This document shows, piece by piece, positions 11,085-22,357 of a stretch of 64,000 nt of DNA. The DNA comes from Liopterus haemorrhoidalis (taxonomy: Eukaryota; Arthropoda; Insecta; Coleoptera; Dytiscidae). The notes beneath the pieces were generated by a model. That model searched no databases and had not been told where the DNA came from. It saw nothing but the letters and a program-made list of their open reading frames with translations. Position 1 is the stretch's first letter. Each line of letters opens with the position of its first letter. Where the stretch lies: the NCBI GenBank assembly GCA_963971575.1, contig OZ020622.1:9648279-9712278 (forward strand), given 5' to 3'. The translations under genes were made by a program, and so were the position numbers.

Positions 11085-11320
11085 CATTAGACTTATTTTT
11101 TCGAGAATTCTCGAGAAATCTCGTGAAAAATAATTGTATAATTATTAGAATATACATCTTTTTTTAATGTTGAAAATATTGTAGAGGATAAAAACATGTT
11201 AAAATTATAATCACCTTTAAAGTACTAAAGTAAAGGCGTCGAGCAAATTTTACATTTGTCGAGAAATGAAAAATGAGAATTAAAACTTTTTCTCGAGAAA
11301 TTCTCGAGAAGAATCACTAG
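11085..11320. repeat. CTCGAG-rich inverted repeat
   Basis: TTTTTCGAGAATTCTCGAGA near 11096 faces TTTTCTCGAGAAATTCTCGA near 11290, and each half contains its own short palindrome (TCGAGAATTCTCGA). This looks like the paired ends of a small unclassified element; no target duplication was resolved. Confidence 0.45.
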
Positions 11321-11351
11321 TCGCAATACTTATTCAATATTGAACAGTATA

Positions 11352-11420
11352 GACCAGCGGTTCTTAAACTGGGGTCCGCGTAGTCATTACCGGGGGTTCG
11401 CGAAACAATTTTGACATTAA
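11352..11420. mobile_element. hAT-type terminal sequence (single end)
   Basis: CAGCGGTTCTTAAACTGGGG followed by TCCGCG is the kind of 5' end seen in insect hAT elements (CAG.GGTTCTCAA...GGTCCGCG). The matching right end was not found nearby, so this is a partial relic. Confidence 0.45.
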
Positions 11421-11609
11421 CTTTACATCAAATTTTTATTCAAATAACTCATTTAATAAAAATCATACATGGCCAAGACTTTTTGTATTTGTTGTTATAT
11501 AACTAGTTATTGACATAACTAAACAATAATTAGTAAAAATTTAATTATTTTTATTCAATTGCAAATTATTTACAGAAAACATATTATAATAAGATCTATT
11601 TTGACCAAT

Positions 11610-11981
11610 CCCAGCAAACATTCAACTAACGGCCGAATTCTGGCAAACTGCTTTTATGCTGGTAAATTACTGGCACCAAAAGTAAGTGCAACGCCAGTAT
11701 TAATAATGTACTTCACATTTCTATTTCGCATTCCGCCTATACGAAGTACTTTACCAGCATTTTATAAGCACTCTTCTTCACTCATACTTTTTACTTAAAA
11801 CCATCAGAAATAAATCTTGTAACTAATGCGATTATTTTGCACTTTACCGTTGCTCGGCCAGCAACTGATACATCAATGGGCCAGTAACGGCCCCGGGGAC
11901 ACCGGGGTACTGGCCCATTACTTTCAATGCCGGGGAGTATGTGCTTTACCAGTACTGGCCCGTATAAAAATGTTTGCTGGG
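11610..11981. mobile_element. 372-bp inverted-repeat element, copy N1
   Basis: It begins CCCAGCAAACATT and ends with the exact reverse complement AATGTTTGCTGGG. A second copy of exactly the same length lies at 17295-17666, differing at only a few positions. The inside contains GGCC-rich direct and inverted motifs (GGCCAGTAACGGCC, GGGGACACCGGGGTACTGGCC) that are far more GC-rich than the surroundings. The only flanking duplication common to both copies is 2 bp (AT here, TT for N2). No transposase is encoded. Confidence 0.85.
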
Positions 11982-12070
11982 ATATTTGACCAAGAAATGT
12001 TTGTATGAGTTCAACGTATTATATTTATAACTTTTTCAATTGTTTTTACTACTATTTTTATTTTATTCCA

Positions 12071-12229
12071 GTGGCGCACCCAGAAAACATTCAAACGTCC
12101 GTAACCAACCAGCTGAAAGCTACTCCAGTATCCGAGTTCCAGCACTGCTATGAGGATTGGAAGAACCGTTTCCAGCGCTGTGTAGCTTCCCAAGGAAGTT
12201 ATTTTGAGGAAGACAATATTGAATTGTAA
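12071..12229 (+). pseudogene. Mariner-type transposase C-terminus (fragment)
   Basis: The frame reads PVSEFQHCYEDWKNRFQRCV then ASQGSYFEEDNIEL and stops. The (E)F..C...WK.R..RC...QG.YFE motif is the conserved C-terminus of mariner-family transposases. A pyrimidine-rich stretch ending in CAG directly precedes it, so it could once have acted as a 3' exon, but nothing supports a host gene. The catalytic domain is absent. Confidence 0.7.
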
Positions 12230-12370
12230 TTCTATTCGAATAAAAAAAAATTTTAAATCAGTTCGTTTACTTAATTTACTCACCTTGTATAATGTAAACC
12301 ATTATAACGTATTTATGTCTAAAATCACTCTAAAATCTCCAAAAAACTGTTTAGCACAAGCAAAAAAAAT

Positions 12371-12795
12371 CATCTGTGGCCACCACAGGACCAACCGCCA
12401 TCACAAGGTACTTGTTTAATTTATGCTGCTTTATCAAAAAATGTCTCAAATAAAAGTTGTTATTGTTTTTATAGTAACTTTTGTTGAATACATTTTTTCG
12501 AAATATTTCTCTGTTGTGAAATATTTGCCCATATTTCCCATTTCTAAGCGATTTTTACCAAAAGTTGATCAACTCGTGCCATTAATGTCAAAAGCTTAAA
12601 TATGAAGTATTATAGCCGAATTTGCTCTGCACGTGTACACGGACCGACAGACGGTCTGTCTGGCAGACATCATGCTAAAAATAGTCAAAATGTTATGTAG
12701 AGACCTCAATTCGTGGAGATCCATCGAAATCTCGAAATGTCAAAATCGGTATGATCACAATACCTCCATTATATATGTTGGCAGTCAGTAATAAT
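12371..12795 (+). mobile_element. Dispersed family B, copy B1
   Basis: It starts with CTGTGGCCACCACAG (6-bp arms, short loop) and TCACAAGGTACTTG. It continues with CGAAATATTTCTCTGTTGTG and a CAGA/TCTG-type microsatellite remnant near 12645-12668, and ends GATCCATCGAAATCTCGAAA...GTATGATCACAATACC. The same blocks in the same order occur at 31895-32456, and in reverse at 35319-35760 and 35866-36196. No coding capacity. Confidence 0.75.
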
Positions 12796-12799
12796 CGAA

Positions 12800-13620
12800 G
12801 ATGTAAAGAAGAAAATTTCAGAACTAAGTAGCGATTGATATAAACGTATCTTCGTTAATATTCTGAAGGCAATGATTTAATCTAGAAAAATGTAAAAAAA
12901 TAATGTTGGTGACATATTTTCAAGTAAATAGACGTATCCATTTTGGTTACTGGTCTGAAGATGCATCCAGTTACTTCGATATAATAATCAAATTCAAGAC
13001 AAGTTCAATGAAAGTATTTTCGAATGCAATCGGTGACATCATTAGCTGCCGGTATAATTTTCGTAAACGCCTATTAATTTTATGAAGTTCGCAATTTCAT
13101 TCATCTACGCCTGGGGTGCTGCGGCACCCTGGTTGGGTACCACTGCATTAGGTAGTTATCCCCTATGTTAGTTAAACATTGAAACCTTGCATTTAGCGAC
13201 CTGAAACAAATGTATCTGTTATTGGATATTAATGGGTATTTTCGACGGGCGTATCTGCATGCGTTTGTAACAAGCAAGTCCAGGTACCATTATAATCAAT
13301 CCTGTACCACTCCTGATAAAATGACAACGTACTTCTCGTTACAGATTCATCTTATGCTTTTAATGCTAATACACATTAGTTTTATCAATAACTTGTTATC
13401 AATTAATTTTCTATATGATATCCAGACTGGTTTCTACAGAATTTTAAGATACGGGGAATTAATTAATTAATCTTAATTAAAATATCTTGAATATTATTTT
13501 ATAAATTTGATAAATCAGATCATATTCAAATAAGGACGTGGAATTCATCAATTTACATTTGAAGTTTCTGTATTGCTCGCTAGACGTCTCACTATATTCT
13601 TATACACTCCAATGGTGTTA
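12800..13620. other. Non-coding DNA with one hAT-like end
   Basis: No gene seen. GGGTGCTGCGGCACCCTGGT then TGGGTACCACTGCATTAG at about 13114-13150 reads on the minus strand as CAGTGGTACCCAACC..., a hAT-type terminus. No partner end was found. Confidence 0.4.
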
Positions 13621-14844
13621 TCTATATATATAAAATCGTAACTAAGCTAGCTACTCATAATCAACGCCCAGCCCAAACCACTGAACCTACAATCATGAAA
13701 TTTGGCGAGTATATTCCCTCCATGACGTAAGCACCCACTAAGGACGGATTTTTCGATACTCATCCTCTAAGTGGGTGAAAAGAGGGTTAAAAGGGGTAAA
13801 ATGTGACTTCACGGTTTTCTTAATATCTCTTAGGTCCAATATGATATCGACTTGGTTTTTGCTCACAATGCTTACTCATGTAAATAATAAAAAACTTATT
13901 TCAGGATTTTGTTCTAATCGACCCCTAAAGGGGTGAATCTACGATCAGGGTGAATTATAGAACCCTTCGCATCTTCTGTATTTATTGTGTTATAAAATTC
14001 CTTTTGGCATATAGGTGCCTTTTTAAAATATTTAGAAAGTGTTTTGACCGTTTTTTTAATTTTCACCCCTAAAGGGGTAAATTGGTATTTTTTATTCGAT
14101 ATAATTTCGTCTAGACAAAGAAACATAAAATTCGGGGAGTATATCCCTTTTATGACTTAAGAACCCCCTAAGAAATGATTTTTCGAAATTCGACTTCTCA
14201 GGGGTGACAAGGGGTGAAATGTATTCACACGGATTCCTCAATTTCTTTTAGGTCAATAATATATCGCCTTGGTTTTTGCTTATAAAGATTATCCTTATAA
14301 ATGTTAAAAAACCTATTTCAAGATTTTGTCCTAATCATCCCCTAAAAGGGTGAATCTACAATCAGAAACAATTATAGAAACCGCCGTATTTTCTGTATTG
14401 GTTGAATTATAAAATTCCTATTTGGCATATAGATGTCTTTTTAAAATATCTCGAAATGGTTTTGACAGTTTTTCAAAATTTCACCCCTAAAGGGGTAAAA
14501 GGATATTTTTTATTAAATAGAACATCTCTTGGACATATATACATGATATTCGCAAAGTATATTCCCTCCATGAGGTAAGCATACAATATCTCTTAAATGA
14601 GTTATCTACTTGGTTTTTGTTTACAAAGGTTACCCATATCTATCTGTAATCTATATATATATAAAATCGTAACTAAGCTACCTACTCATAATCAACGCCC
14701 AGCCCAAACCACTGAACCTACAATCTAGGTTTTTGCTTATAAAAGTTAATATGATATATAAAGAACCATGACTTAACCACATAAGGATTGTACGATGATG
14801 GCAAACCATCAATATACCGTAGCGAAGCACGGGTACTCAGCTAG
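13621..14844 (+). mobile_element. Helitron-type element(s), non-autonomous
   Basis: The 5' end TCTATATATATAAAATCGTA follows an A. The 3' end has a hairpin (CCGT, then GC-GAA-GC, then ACGG) and CTCAGCTAG, followed by T. A...T flanks, a 5' TC and a 3' CTAG after a hairpin are the Helitron hallmarks, and no target duplication is expected. The middle is a degenerate tandem repeat with a period of about 420 bp, marked by GAGTATATTCCCTCCATGA-like motifs at about 13705, 14137 and 14555, with CACCCCTAAAGGGGTAAA blocks. A second complete 5' end sits at 14650. No Rep/helicase is encoded. Confidence 0.85.
14650..14844 (+). mobile_element. 195-bp minimal Helitron sharing the 3' end
   Basis: A new 5' terminus TCTATATATATATAAAATCG follows an A at 14649. 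The first 70 bp repeat those of 13621, then the sequence passes straight to the 3' hairpin and CTAG at 14841-14844. The outer element therefore seems to have lost its own 3' end, or the short copy inserted into or recombined with it. Confidence 0.75.
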
Positions 14845-14849
14845 TTCTG

Positions 14850-16930
14850 AATATAACTTGTTTATTTTACCAGAGCTGTAAACTTCCCAGGTCGAGCTAT
14901 GTCAACTCTTGACAATTGTATTAGTAATTATTCATTACCACTATATTTAATTTTACTAAAATTATTGGTTGATTAGTTTTTATTTTGTGTTGAATAATTA
15001 TAAAAATATTCTTCTGTTTTTAGGTGAAAGAAAAATGTTGCTGAAAATCATATTCACCGGTTTGGGGTAGATTTAAATTTTCTGGGACATGTGATTTTTA
15101 CCATATCTCGATTTGTTAGGGGGAGCAATGGATAAAATTTACCCTCAGGGGTGGATAGGGTACGTCAATGGTGGCTGTCCACATTTTTTCCTAATTTTCC
15201 CTACCGCTAACGGGTAGTTCTATTGTTCTTGGATTTCGCGATTTCGTGTTTTTTTTGCATTTTTTTTTTTTTTCATCTTGATGGATTCTTGCAAACCAAA
15301 TCACATATATATGTAGCGAATTGTGTTTATAAAGTGTTAAAGCTAAAATTTTTGGGGGGTCGGGAAAGTGTTTTTTTCACGATTTTCTTCTAAATAATTT
15401 TGTCCTGGACACGGAAGGAGATGAAATGAGTAATTTTTAACTGCAGAGGCAAGGGACGAGTCAGCGAAAAGTGGGTGATCACTTTTTTGTTCCCGACCGC
15501 ATAGGGATAGTTTTTAACTTTCCAAGAAACGTGATTTTAGATATATACATACCAATATTTTTAAGGGTTGAAATGAACAAAATGTACCCTCGCGGTTAGG
15601 GGTGAGTCCACCGAATGCAGACTAGCTATTTTGGAACAGATTTTTCTAACGGATTCAAAGATTTCAAAAATTATATACATAGATACTAGCCTAATTTAAT
15701 GCAACATTAGCCAAATTATTTGTTAGCAGGATGCATAATAAAAAATTGACTTTACATAATTGAAAAGAAAATCGTCTTTTGATTAGTATTAAATAGTTCA
15801 CGCTTTGGCACACCGTTTTAGTACCACTGTAGTATCAGTTCTTCTCCAAAAATATTTATAATAAATCTCGTATCGATACCAACATTAGCATTTTGTAAAA
15901 AACATTTCCTGTATGATTTCGCGTTTTTAACATGACGCAATTCTTAACTTAAAGATAATTATACCCTTAAGTTACTTGGAATGCGTATATTCTATCTATG
16001 TATGAGAATATCTATGTTTTTTTTTTAATGAAATTTTTAATGAAAATATTTTATATACAATCCATCTCATGGAAGTTTCCAGTATTTTCTGGACCAATTT
16101 CGATGTAGTTGTATCCACTGAAGTCGTTTCCTGATAGCTTTGGAAATAATAGAAACAGAATCGGGTAGATCACCAGAATATCGACACAGTGCTCTGAGAA
16201 TTCAACAAATTAAATATTTTCACAAACCGGACCGAGTACTTCTGAACCCATCTTCAAAGACAGTGGTGTTTATATAAGGGTTCTGATAGCATTTCTTGGA
16301 ATGAAAGTCTAAAATCGTCCAAGGGTATTTCAGTGTTCAAATTTATTTGGCAATAACTTTGAACAAAAGTCATTTTGAATAAAATTATTTTGAAGTTACG
16401 TTTTGTAATTAATGTGCGGGAATGTATATTAAATTATTACTATTATAATTTACATATTTCTTGTAGTGATTTTGACATAATTCTAGAAAACTTATAAGTG
16501 TTAAAGAGGATAATCCATCACGTATCGAGGTTATTATTTTTACCGTTACAAGATCATTACTTTCTACTTTAAACGGTAATTTCACTCTTAAATAATATGC
16601 GTCCCTGATTACAAAACGCGTAAAATCATAAGGTAGCTATTAAAGTTGTTATTTGACATATAAACATCTCATCAAAAGAATCAATGAAAACTTACGTAGT
16701 ATAAAATTATGAATGGCATCTGCGTAACGTCTCTTTGCACACATATGTTAACAGAAAGAATTATCAATTTTAATAACATGATTGAAAGCCAAAGATAGGT
16801 GGTCACCTAAAAGATAGGTACTGATAATGCGAGATGTAGCCAGAATCTCACAACGGCTCAGATTATGCCTAAAATGCTTTTTTCCACACCTATTTAATTA
16901 TATTGCAATTATTAGCACTTTTTTCGTTTC
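14850..16930. other. Non-coding DNA
   Basis: No gene recognised. About 15050-15650 has TTTACC(C)TCGGGGTxxG-type blocks (ATTTACCCTCAGGGGTGGAT near 15138, ATGTACCCTCGCGGTTAGGG near 15583) that look like two diverged copies of an internal repeat, related in style to the Helitron interior. The rest is AT-rich without clear signals. Confidence 0.4.
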
Positions 16931-16934
16931 GATC

Positions 16935-17785
16935 GGAGAACAGTTAATGCTGAATGGTATACAACAATTTGTATGCCAGAAATCATCGACAAAATTAGGA
17001 AAAACAAAAACGTCGCATCATTCTTAATCATGACAATGCAAGCTCCCATACAGCACGTCAAACAATTGATTATTTGAAGGAGAAAAGCATCGAATTAATG
17101 TTTCATTGCCCGTATTCACCAGATATATCCCCTAACGACTTTTTTTGTTCCCCAATGTCAAACAAAAAATGCGTGGACAGCGATTATCATCACGTCAAGA
17201 AGCTGTTGAAGTCTTCGAAAGCCATGTTTTTGAGATGAAAAAATGAGACCAACTTCAGAATGGAAAAAATGTTTCGAGAATTGGTTTGAACATTCCCAGC
17301 AAACATTCAACTAACGGCCGAATGCCGGCATACTGCTTTTATGCTGGTAAATTACTGGCACCAAAAGTAAGTGCAACGCCAGTATTAATAATGTACTTCA
17401 CATTTGTATTTCGCATTCCGCCTATACGAAGTATTTTACCAGCATTTTATAAGCACTCTTCTTCACTCATACTTTTTACTTAAAACCATCAGAAATAAAT
17501 CTTGCAACTAATGCGATTATTTTGCACTTTACCGTTGCTGGGCCGGCAACTGATACATCAATCGGCCAGTAACGGCCACGGGGACACCGGGGTACTGGCC
17601 CATTACTTTCAATGCCGGGGAGTATGTGCTTTACCAGTACTGGCCCGTATAAAAATGTTTGCTGGGTTGGTTTATAAATCTTAAAGGCGAATATTTTGAA
17701 AAGCAAAAAAACAGATTGTTCCAAAAAAAAAAAAAATGTTTTTCTTTCTTAATCTTTGTAAAAACTTAAAAGGTAGCCCTCGAAT
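16935..17785 (+). pseudogene. Mariner transposase, 5'-truncated and interrupted
   Basis: Fragments in order are TVNAEWYTTICMPEIIDKIR, then HDNASSHTARQTIDYLKEKS (second catalytic Asp intact), PYSPDISPNDFFC (third acidic position) and SEWKKCFENWFE. After the 372-bp insertion comes LKGEYFEK. This is the C-terminal half of a DD34D mariner, also found at 24590-25801 and 19940-20279. It ends near the 3' terminal repeat AGGTAGCCCTCG at about 17770. The N-terminal DNA-binding domain is lacking and frameshifts are present. Confidence 0.8.
17295..17666. mobile_element. 372-bp inverted-repeat element, copy N2
   Basis: Same ends (CCCAGCAAACATT / AATGTTTGCTGGG) and same length as N1 at 11610-11981. It is inserted inside the mariner relic: mariner codons for ENWFE lie just before it and those for GEYFEK just after. 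It therefore jumped after that mariner copy had landed. The flanking 2 bp are TT on both sides. Confidence 0.88.
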
Positions 17786-17789
17786 ACGA

Positions 17790-18580
17790 TAATGCCCCTG
17801 GTATCAAGTCTTGCGAAATTCACTCTACCCCGTGGTAAAACCACGGCAACTCTTATTAAATTTGTGTCTTATTTATTTTTTTACAGAAGCAAGTCTATGG
17901 TAATCTTTATGTTGGTCTAAAATCTTTATTAATTTTAATATTTTTGACCCCATTAAACCAAAAATCCATCTAACAGTACTTTATAATAAGCATCATTTTA
18001 TATGCACTGTTTTATCTGAAATCATCTGGTAAAAGTTTAAGAATAAGGCCGAGTAGTGGGCAGTTTATGAATGGTCTAACTTGTCGCGGGGTTCCAGAGA
18101 GGGGGGGGCTTATATCGTAGGTGTGGCGAAATAAAAATCAGCCCAGAACCAACTGCACACATTGATGAATGAATGAATGAGTAGCAGAGAAAGATAGGCG
18201 ATAGAAAGAGAGGAGAGATAGTGAGAGGTGCTGAGATAAGGTCACGTGTGGGTTGAGTTGAAAAACATAGTTTACCCTCAGGCATGGTACGTGCCACCAA
18301 CTCTATCTCAGTTTAGTTCAATCGCTATTATAATACCTATTGACCATCAGTAACACCAAGACACGATACCACTTGCACGAATGCTATTGCTATCTACTAT
18401 CGCAACTCTTGCCATTCTACACAACATAAATTTCTTCAGATACGCAACTATATTTTAAGATGCTTTTGATTATACAAATTACCTGTATATATTTTATTCG
18501 AAATATTGAAACCCGTCCAAAATTGAACATTTTTTCATGAATGTCGTCTGCAGATCAAAGTTCCTTTGAACCACTTAATG
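17790..18580. other. Non-coding DNA
   Basis: No gene recognised. A GAATGAATGAATGA tetranucleotide run sits at about 18167-18181, followed by a purine-rich GAGAGGAGAGA tract to about 18240. Confidence 0.4.
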
Positions 18581-18581
18581 T

Positions 18582-19925
18582 TTTTTTTTTTTTTAATTTA
18601 AAATTTATTTTTGGTGTATCAACTACATGGTCATTAACACCCCGTAACAGTTACAAATATTACATTAAATTAGTTCATTATACTTAGGTGTAAGCAAGAA
18701 ATTTGAATTACATAAAATTACATATTACATATTACATTACAGTGAAGATTTTTACAATACTCGTTCGTTACATTTTTGCCTATATTTTATTTGTTAGGTT
18801 AATGTCTTCTAGATATTTTAAGATTTTGGCTGTAGCTTCCATACTGTTAGATAGGGCCTCTTCCAAGGAGTTTGGGATGCTGTTTTGGGCTCTTTCTCTC
18901 GTGTACTTCACACATTCAATGAGAATATGTTTAACAGTTATATATTTCCTGTTCTTTTTTCTGCATGAGGTGTTTATGGGTAATGAGAGTGTGGCCGATT
19001 CGCAGTCTAGTCATTATAATTTGCTCTTTTCTGTCTTCTGGAGTATACCAGTGGCTGATGGATGGTTTTATTCTTCTTAATTTGTTGTTATTTAGGGTAT
19101 TCCAGAAGGAGTTGAAATTTTCGCTGGTTTTCTTTTTTACATAGCTTTTAAAATCATATGGCATAATTGTTGTATCGATGACGTTGCTTGAGGTTGCGTT
19201 TTTTGCTGCCTGGTCTACTTTTTCATTACCCATAATTCCCACATGTGAGGGGATCCATAACAGAGTGATTTTATTACCTTTATCTAGCGCTGAGTGGAAG
19301 TTGCTTTGAATTTGTTGGACCACGTGGTTTCGGTTGTACGTCTGCTGGATGCATTGGATTGTGCTCAGAGAATCGGTTTGAATAAGATAATTGCTTGTAG
19401 TCTGATTTCTTCCATTTATAAGTTCACTGGCTTTTAAGATACTGTACGCTTCTGCAGTAAACACGCTAGCCATATTTGGGAGGTGGAATTCAAAAATGTC
19501 TTCGTTAGCTAACACTGCACAGCCCGTTTTATCTTCGATTTTGGATCCATCAGTGAAAATATGAAAGAAATCTTCGTACTTGCTCAGTTGTTCATTATAT
19601 AATTTTTTGAACACTTCCGGGTTGGTATCACTTTTTTTATATGACGTCAGTATCAGATTGTATCTAGGGTGTTTTCTGATCCACGGAGGTATTTTGTTAT
19701 ATAGTTTTTGACTGATGTTAGGGAAGGTTAAATTAAGTTCTGACAGGTATCTTAGGATGTTTTCGTGGAAAGGGTTATTATTTCGGATTGTTATACGATC
19801 ATTCACATTGCAGAAAATATGTTGGTATGTCGGTATACTAGGATCGGTTGCCCTAATGTTTAACTCAGTACTAAATGGACTACCCATATTTCGTACGGTT
19901 TCTGTAATGTACATTTTTGCTGTAA
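18582..19925 (-). mobile_element. I-type LINE, 5'-truncated, minus strand
   Basis: The coding end of ORF2 (see the separate entry) is followed on the minus strand by a short 3' UTR and an A-rich tail, seen on the plus strand as a T run at about 18580-18596. The 5' boundary near 19925 abuts a mariner end. A second copy of the same LINE lies at 59100-60695. Confidence 0.75.
18780..19914 (-). pseudogene. I-type LINE ORF2 C-terminus with RNase H domain
   Basis: The protein contains HIFTDGSKIEDKTGCAVL (first catalytic Asp of RNase H), then VFTAEAYSILKA (Glu), LIQTDSLSTIQC (Asp) and LLWIPSHVGIMGNEKVDQAA (final His/Asp region): a complete RNase H signature. FNSFWNTL and MTRLRIGHTLITHKHLM follow, the conserved segment just before the zinc knuckle of I-clade ORF2 proteins. 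A frameshift near 18935 moves the tail to another frame (VKHILIECVKYTRERAQN ... YLEDINLTNKI, stop at 18780-18782). The CxxC part of the knuckle appears deleted, and the RT domain is absent through 5' truncation. Confidence 0.85.
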
Positions 19926-19939
19926 CGTAACTTACCCTC

Positions 19940-20279
19940 GTAAGTCGTAAGTACCTTTTAAGTTTTTACAAAAACTAAAAAAAGATTTTTTTTTTCGAAC
20001 AAACTGTTTTATTGCGTTTCAAAATATTCGCCTTTATGATTTATACACTTTTGCATGCGTTCAAACCAATTTTCGAAACATTTTTTCCTCTCTGAAGTTG
20101 GTATCTCAAAAACATGGTTTTCGAAGGCTTCAACAGCTTCTTCAGTTGATGAAAATCGCTGTGCGTGCATTTTTGTTTGACATTGGGGATCAGAAAAAGT
20201 TTGGGGATAAATCAGGTGAATGTAATGAGACTTTGATTCTATATTTTTCATCGCAATGCAGTTTACAGCTGGTTCTATA
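19940..20279 (-). pseudogene. Mariner transposase C-terminus, minus strand
   Basis: The minus strand encodes SHYIHLIYPQTFSDPQCQTK, then RFSSTEEAVEAFENHVFEIP and ENWFERMQKCINHKGEYFET, the C-terminal third of the same mariner family as at 24590-25801. The terminal repeat-like CTTACCCTCGTAAG lies at about 19930-19943. It is cut on the 5' side by the inverted-repeat element at 20280. Confidence 0.8.
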
Positions 20280-20605
20280 GTGCGTTCAAAGGTGAGTTTG
20301 CAGTACAAGGCATATGGAGTAGTTCTTTTTCATACTCTCTAATGGGTTTACACAATGACACTATCCTTTTCTTGCTTGTCGACGTTGCCAGCTCTAAAAC
20401 GCGCTGATCTGTGAAGACGCAGTATTCTACAAATGGCCATTTGTTTTTGTTGACTGTTATTTTGAGTTTTATAAGAGTCGATTTTTGTAAATCATACGAG
20501 TTTTTCATATTATTATAATTGACACATTTGACACTTTTACAACATTTGGCAACACCGCTCCCATTTTCCATAAGAGCTATACTGCAAACTCACCTTCGAA
20601 CGCAC
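20280..20605. mobile_element. 326-bp TA-flanked inverted-repeat element
   Basis: The ends GTGCGTTC(A/G)AAGGTGAGTT and the mirrored AACTCACCTTCGAACGCAC show a roughly 27-bp terminal inverted repeat, with TA on both sides. It interrupts the mariner relic at 20279. The minus strand inside has an open frame of about 98 codons whose middle (ITVNKNKWPFVEYCVFTD) weakly recalls the W..(P)..YSVLC segment of a THAP domain. Confidence 0.75.
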
Positions 20606-20609
20606 TATA

Positions 20610-21840
20610 TATCCGTTGCTTAGCAACCAAGAGACTGTACGAATTCTGGTTTCTGCGCAGGTGACGTACTGGCCTCAACTCCTGAGAAAAGCATTCTAAG
20701 ACAGTTGTCTACGGAACACAGGGACGCGGTTTGAATCCCCCCACCTCCTTTGGATTTTTATCTTCCGATATTGTGCAGTCAGCTCTGGGGTTGACTCAAC
20801 CTCAAGTATTTAATACTTTAAAATGACCACCTGTTTATAGAGGGATAATAGGTCTGGTCGAAACAACACGCTGACCACGTAGTTTTTATAGCTATTATAG
20901 GCAACTAGGATGAAGTTTATCACTCGAGCCGTAGGCGAGGATGGTATTCATCCGAGTGTAATACAGCCAATGTATGCGAGTCAAATTTTCTATCTACAAC
21001 TACAATTTTATCATCAGAAAATTATAATATAATTTAAAAACTATGTGTAAAACTTCTGAACCTACGTCGTCAAGATGGTTACCGAACCATGAACTGATTG
21101 TAACCTACAAAAATGTTTGAAATATATTTATTTATTGTTTTATTTATTCTAACTTATAAATAATAATCTAGTTATAAAGATGTCTTGCGTAAGGCCCAAA
21201 TAGCCATCGTTTCTGTGAATCAAAACTTGCCCTCCCCCAGGGGCGGACTTTGGCCTAGGCAACTAAGCAGCTGCCTAGGGCCCGTATTTTTTTGGGGCCC
21301 GCAAGATGGTTTTATTATACATTTTTTCTATTATTTTATAATTTTTTTAACTAGTAAGGCCCGCAATGAGAACCTTGCCTAAGACCCCGATTTCCCTTAG
21401 TACGTCACTGCCCCCCCCCACCCGCACCAAATGGTTTCCGGGACCTTAGCTACGATGCTGGTGTATCTATATAAAATATAGTTGTTAAATTTTTTTATTT
21501 ATAAAAGGCTATTATGAATGAATTTTTTGTCTCATAACGTGTCTAGGTAATCATTAAATAATTAAAAAGTTTTTAAACGCAAATTGTTGCGGTCGTATAA
21601 TTTACATTAATTTTCTAAATGTCGAAAGTTGTGCGCATTTTTTTTATTCTTTCCTTGAAAATAACGTTCGTGTTTTACGGATTAATTTTTAATTGAATAA
21701 AGAAAAATGTTTTGTAAACATTTAAACGAGAATTTATTAAGACAATTCTACGTATTTAAAATAATACTATGAAACATTTCTTGAAGAATTTTTGCAGATT
21801 TTAAGGTTCCAGGACCTCTTCTTTTTTACCCTCAGACCTC
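20610..21840. other. Non-coding DNA with a composite G/C-rich repeat
   Basis: No gene seen. About 21230-21420 contains GGGGCGGACTTTGGCCTAGG, GCCTAGGGCCCG, GGGGCCCGCAAG and TTAGTACGTCACTGCCCCCC, patterns typical of hAT-derived non-autonomous elements. Ends and target duplication could not be paired. Confidence 0.4.
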
Positions 21841-21844
21841 CTCA

Positions 21845-22357
21845 GATATTTTATTTCTACTATTTGCCGCCTTAAATTCAATCATAACTTCTCCCCATAT
21901 CATCTACATAAAATTAATATGCGAAGTAGCCCCTTTTTCATCTGTGAGAACAATGTAATTGGCGATCGCAATCATTTAATTTTTTCCTGTCCACTTTACA
22001 ACCGATCTAGAAACATTTTTCTACAAAAGCTTGTCAGCATTAGCATTCAATTCCCTCTTAAAGTTTCGACCTTACTGGCTACTCACAATCAAAAAATTCT
22101 GGAATCCCTTGGATCTATTATAAAAAATTCTAATATAAGAATATGAATGTAATTTATAATGTTATGCATATTTTATTGTATGATATGTAAAAAAATAAAA
22201 AAATATCTGTCTGGCCAATAGTCTCAGCAACTTAGGCCAAATAATAAATTATATATATATAATTATTATGTATCATAGAATAGTATATATAAATGTTATA
22301 GTATGTAAACCAATTCTTTCAAAGCCGAAAGGCACGAAATAAATTTATTATTATTAA
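21845..22357 (+). pseudogene. Jockey/CR1-type LINE ORF2 C-terminus and 3' UTR
   Basis: The frame reads TICRLKFNHNFSPYHLHKIN, then CENNVIGDRNHLIFSCPLYN and a leucine-rich tail, ending at the stop at 22144-22146. The RLR.NH..SP.HL.KI...SP.C.C....D..H..F.CPLY arrangement (a degenerate zinc knuckle) is the C-terminus of Jockey-like ORF2. About 210 bp of 3' UTR follow, closing with an AATAAA-like signal and a short (TTA)n tail at about 22345-22357. The RT domain is missing. Confidence 0.7.

Noticed and set aside
18703..19080. Plus-strand ORF of 125 codons with hydrophobic runs
   Set aside because: It is the antisense of the I-type LINE ORF2 tail on the minus strand.
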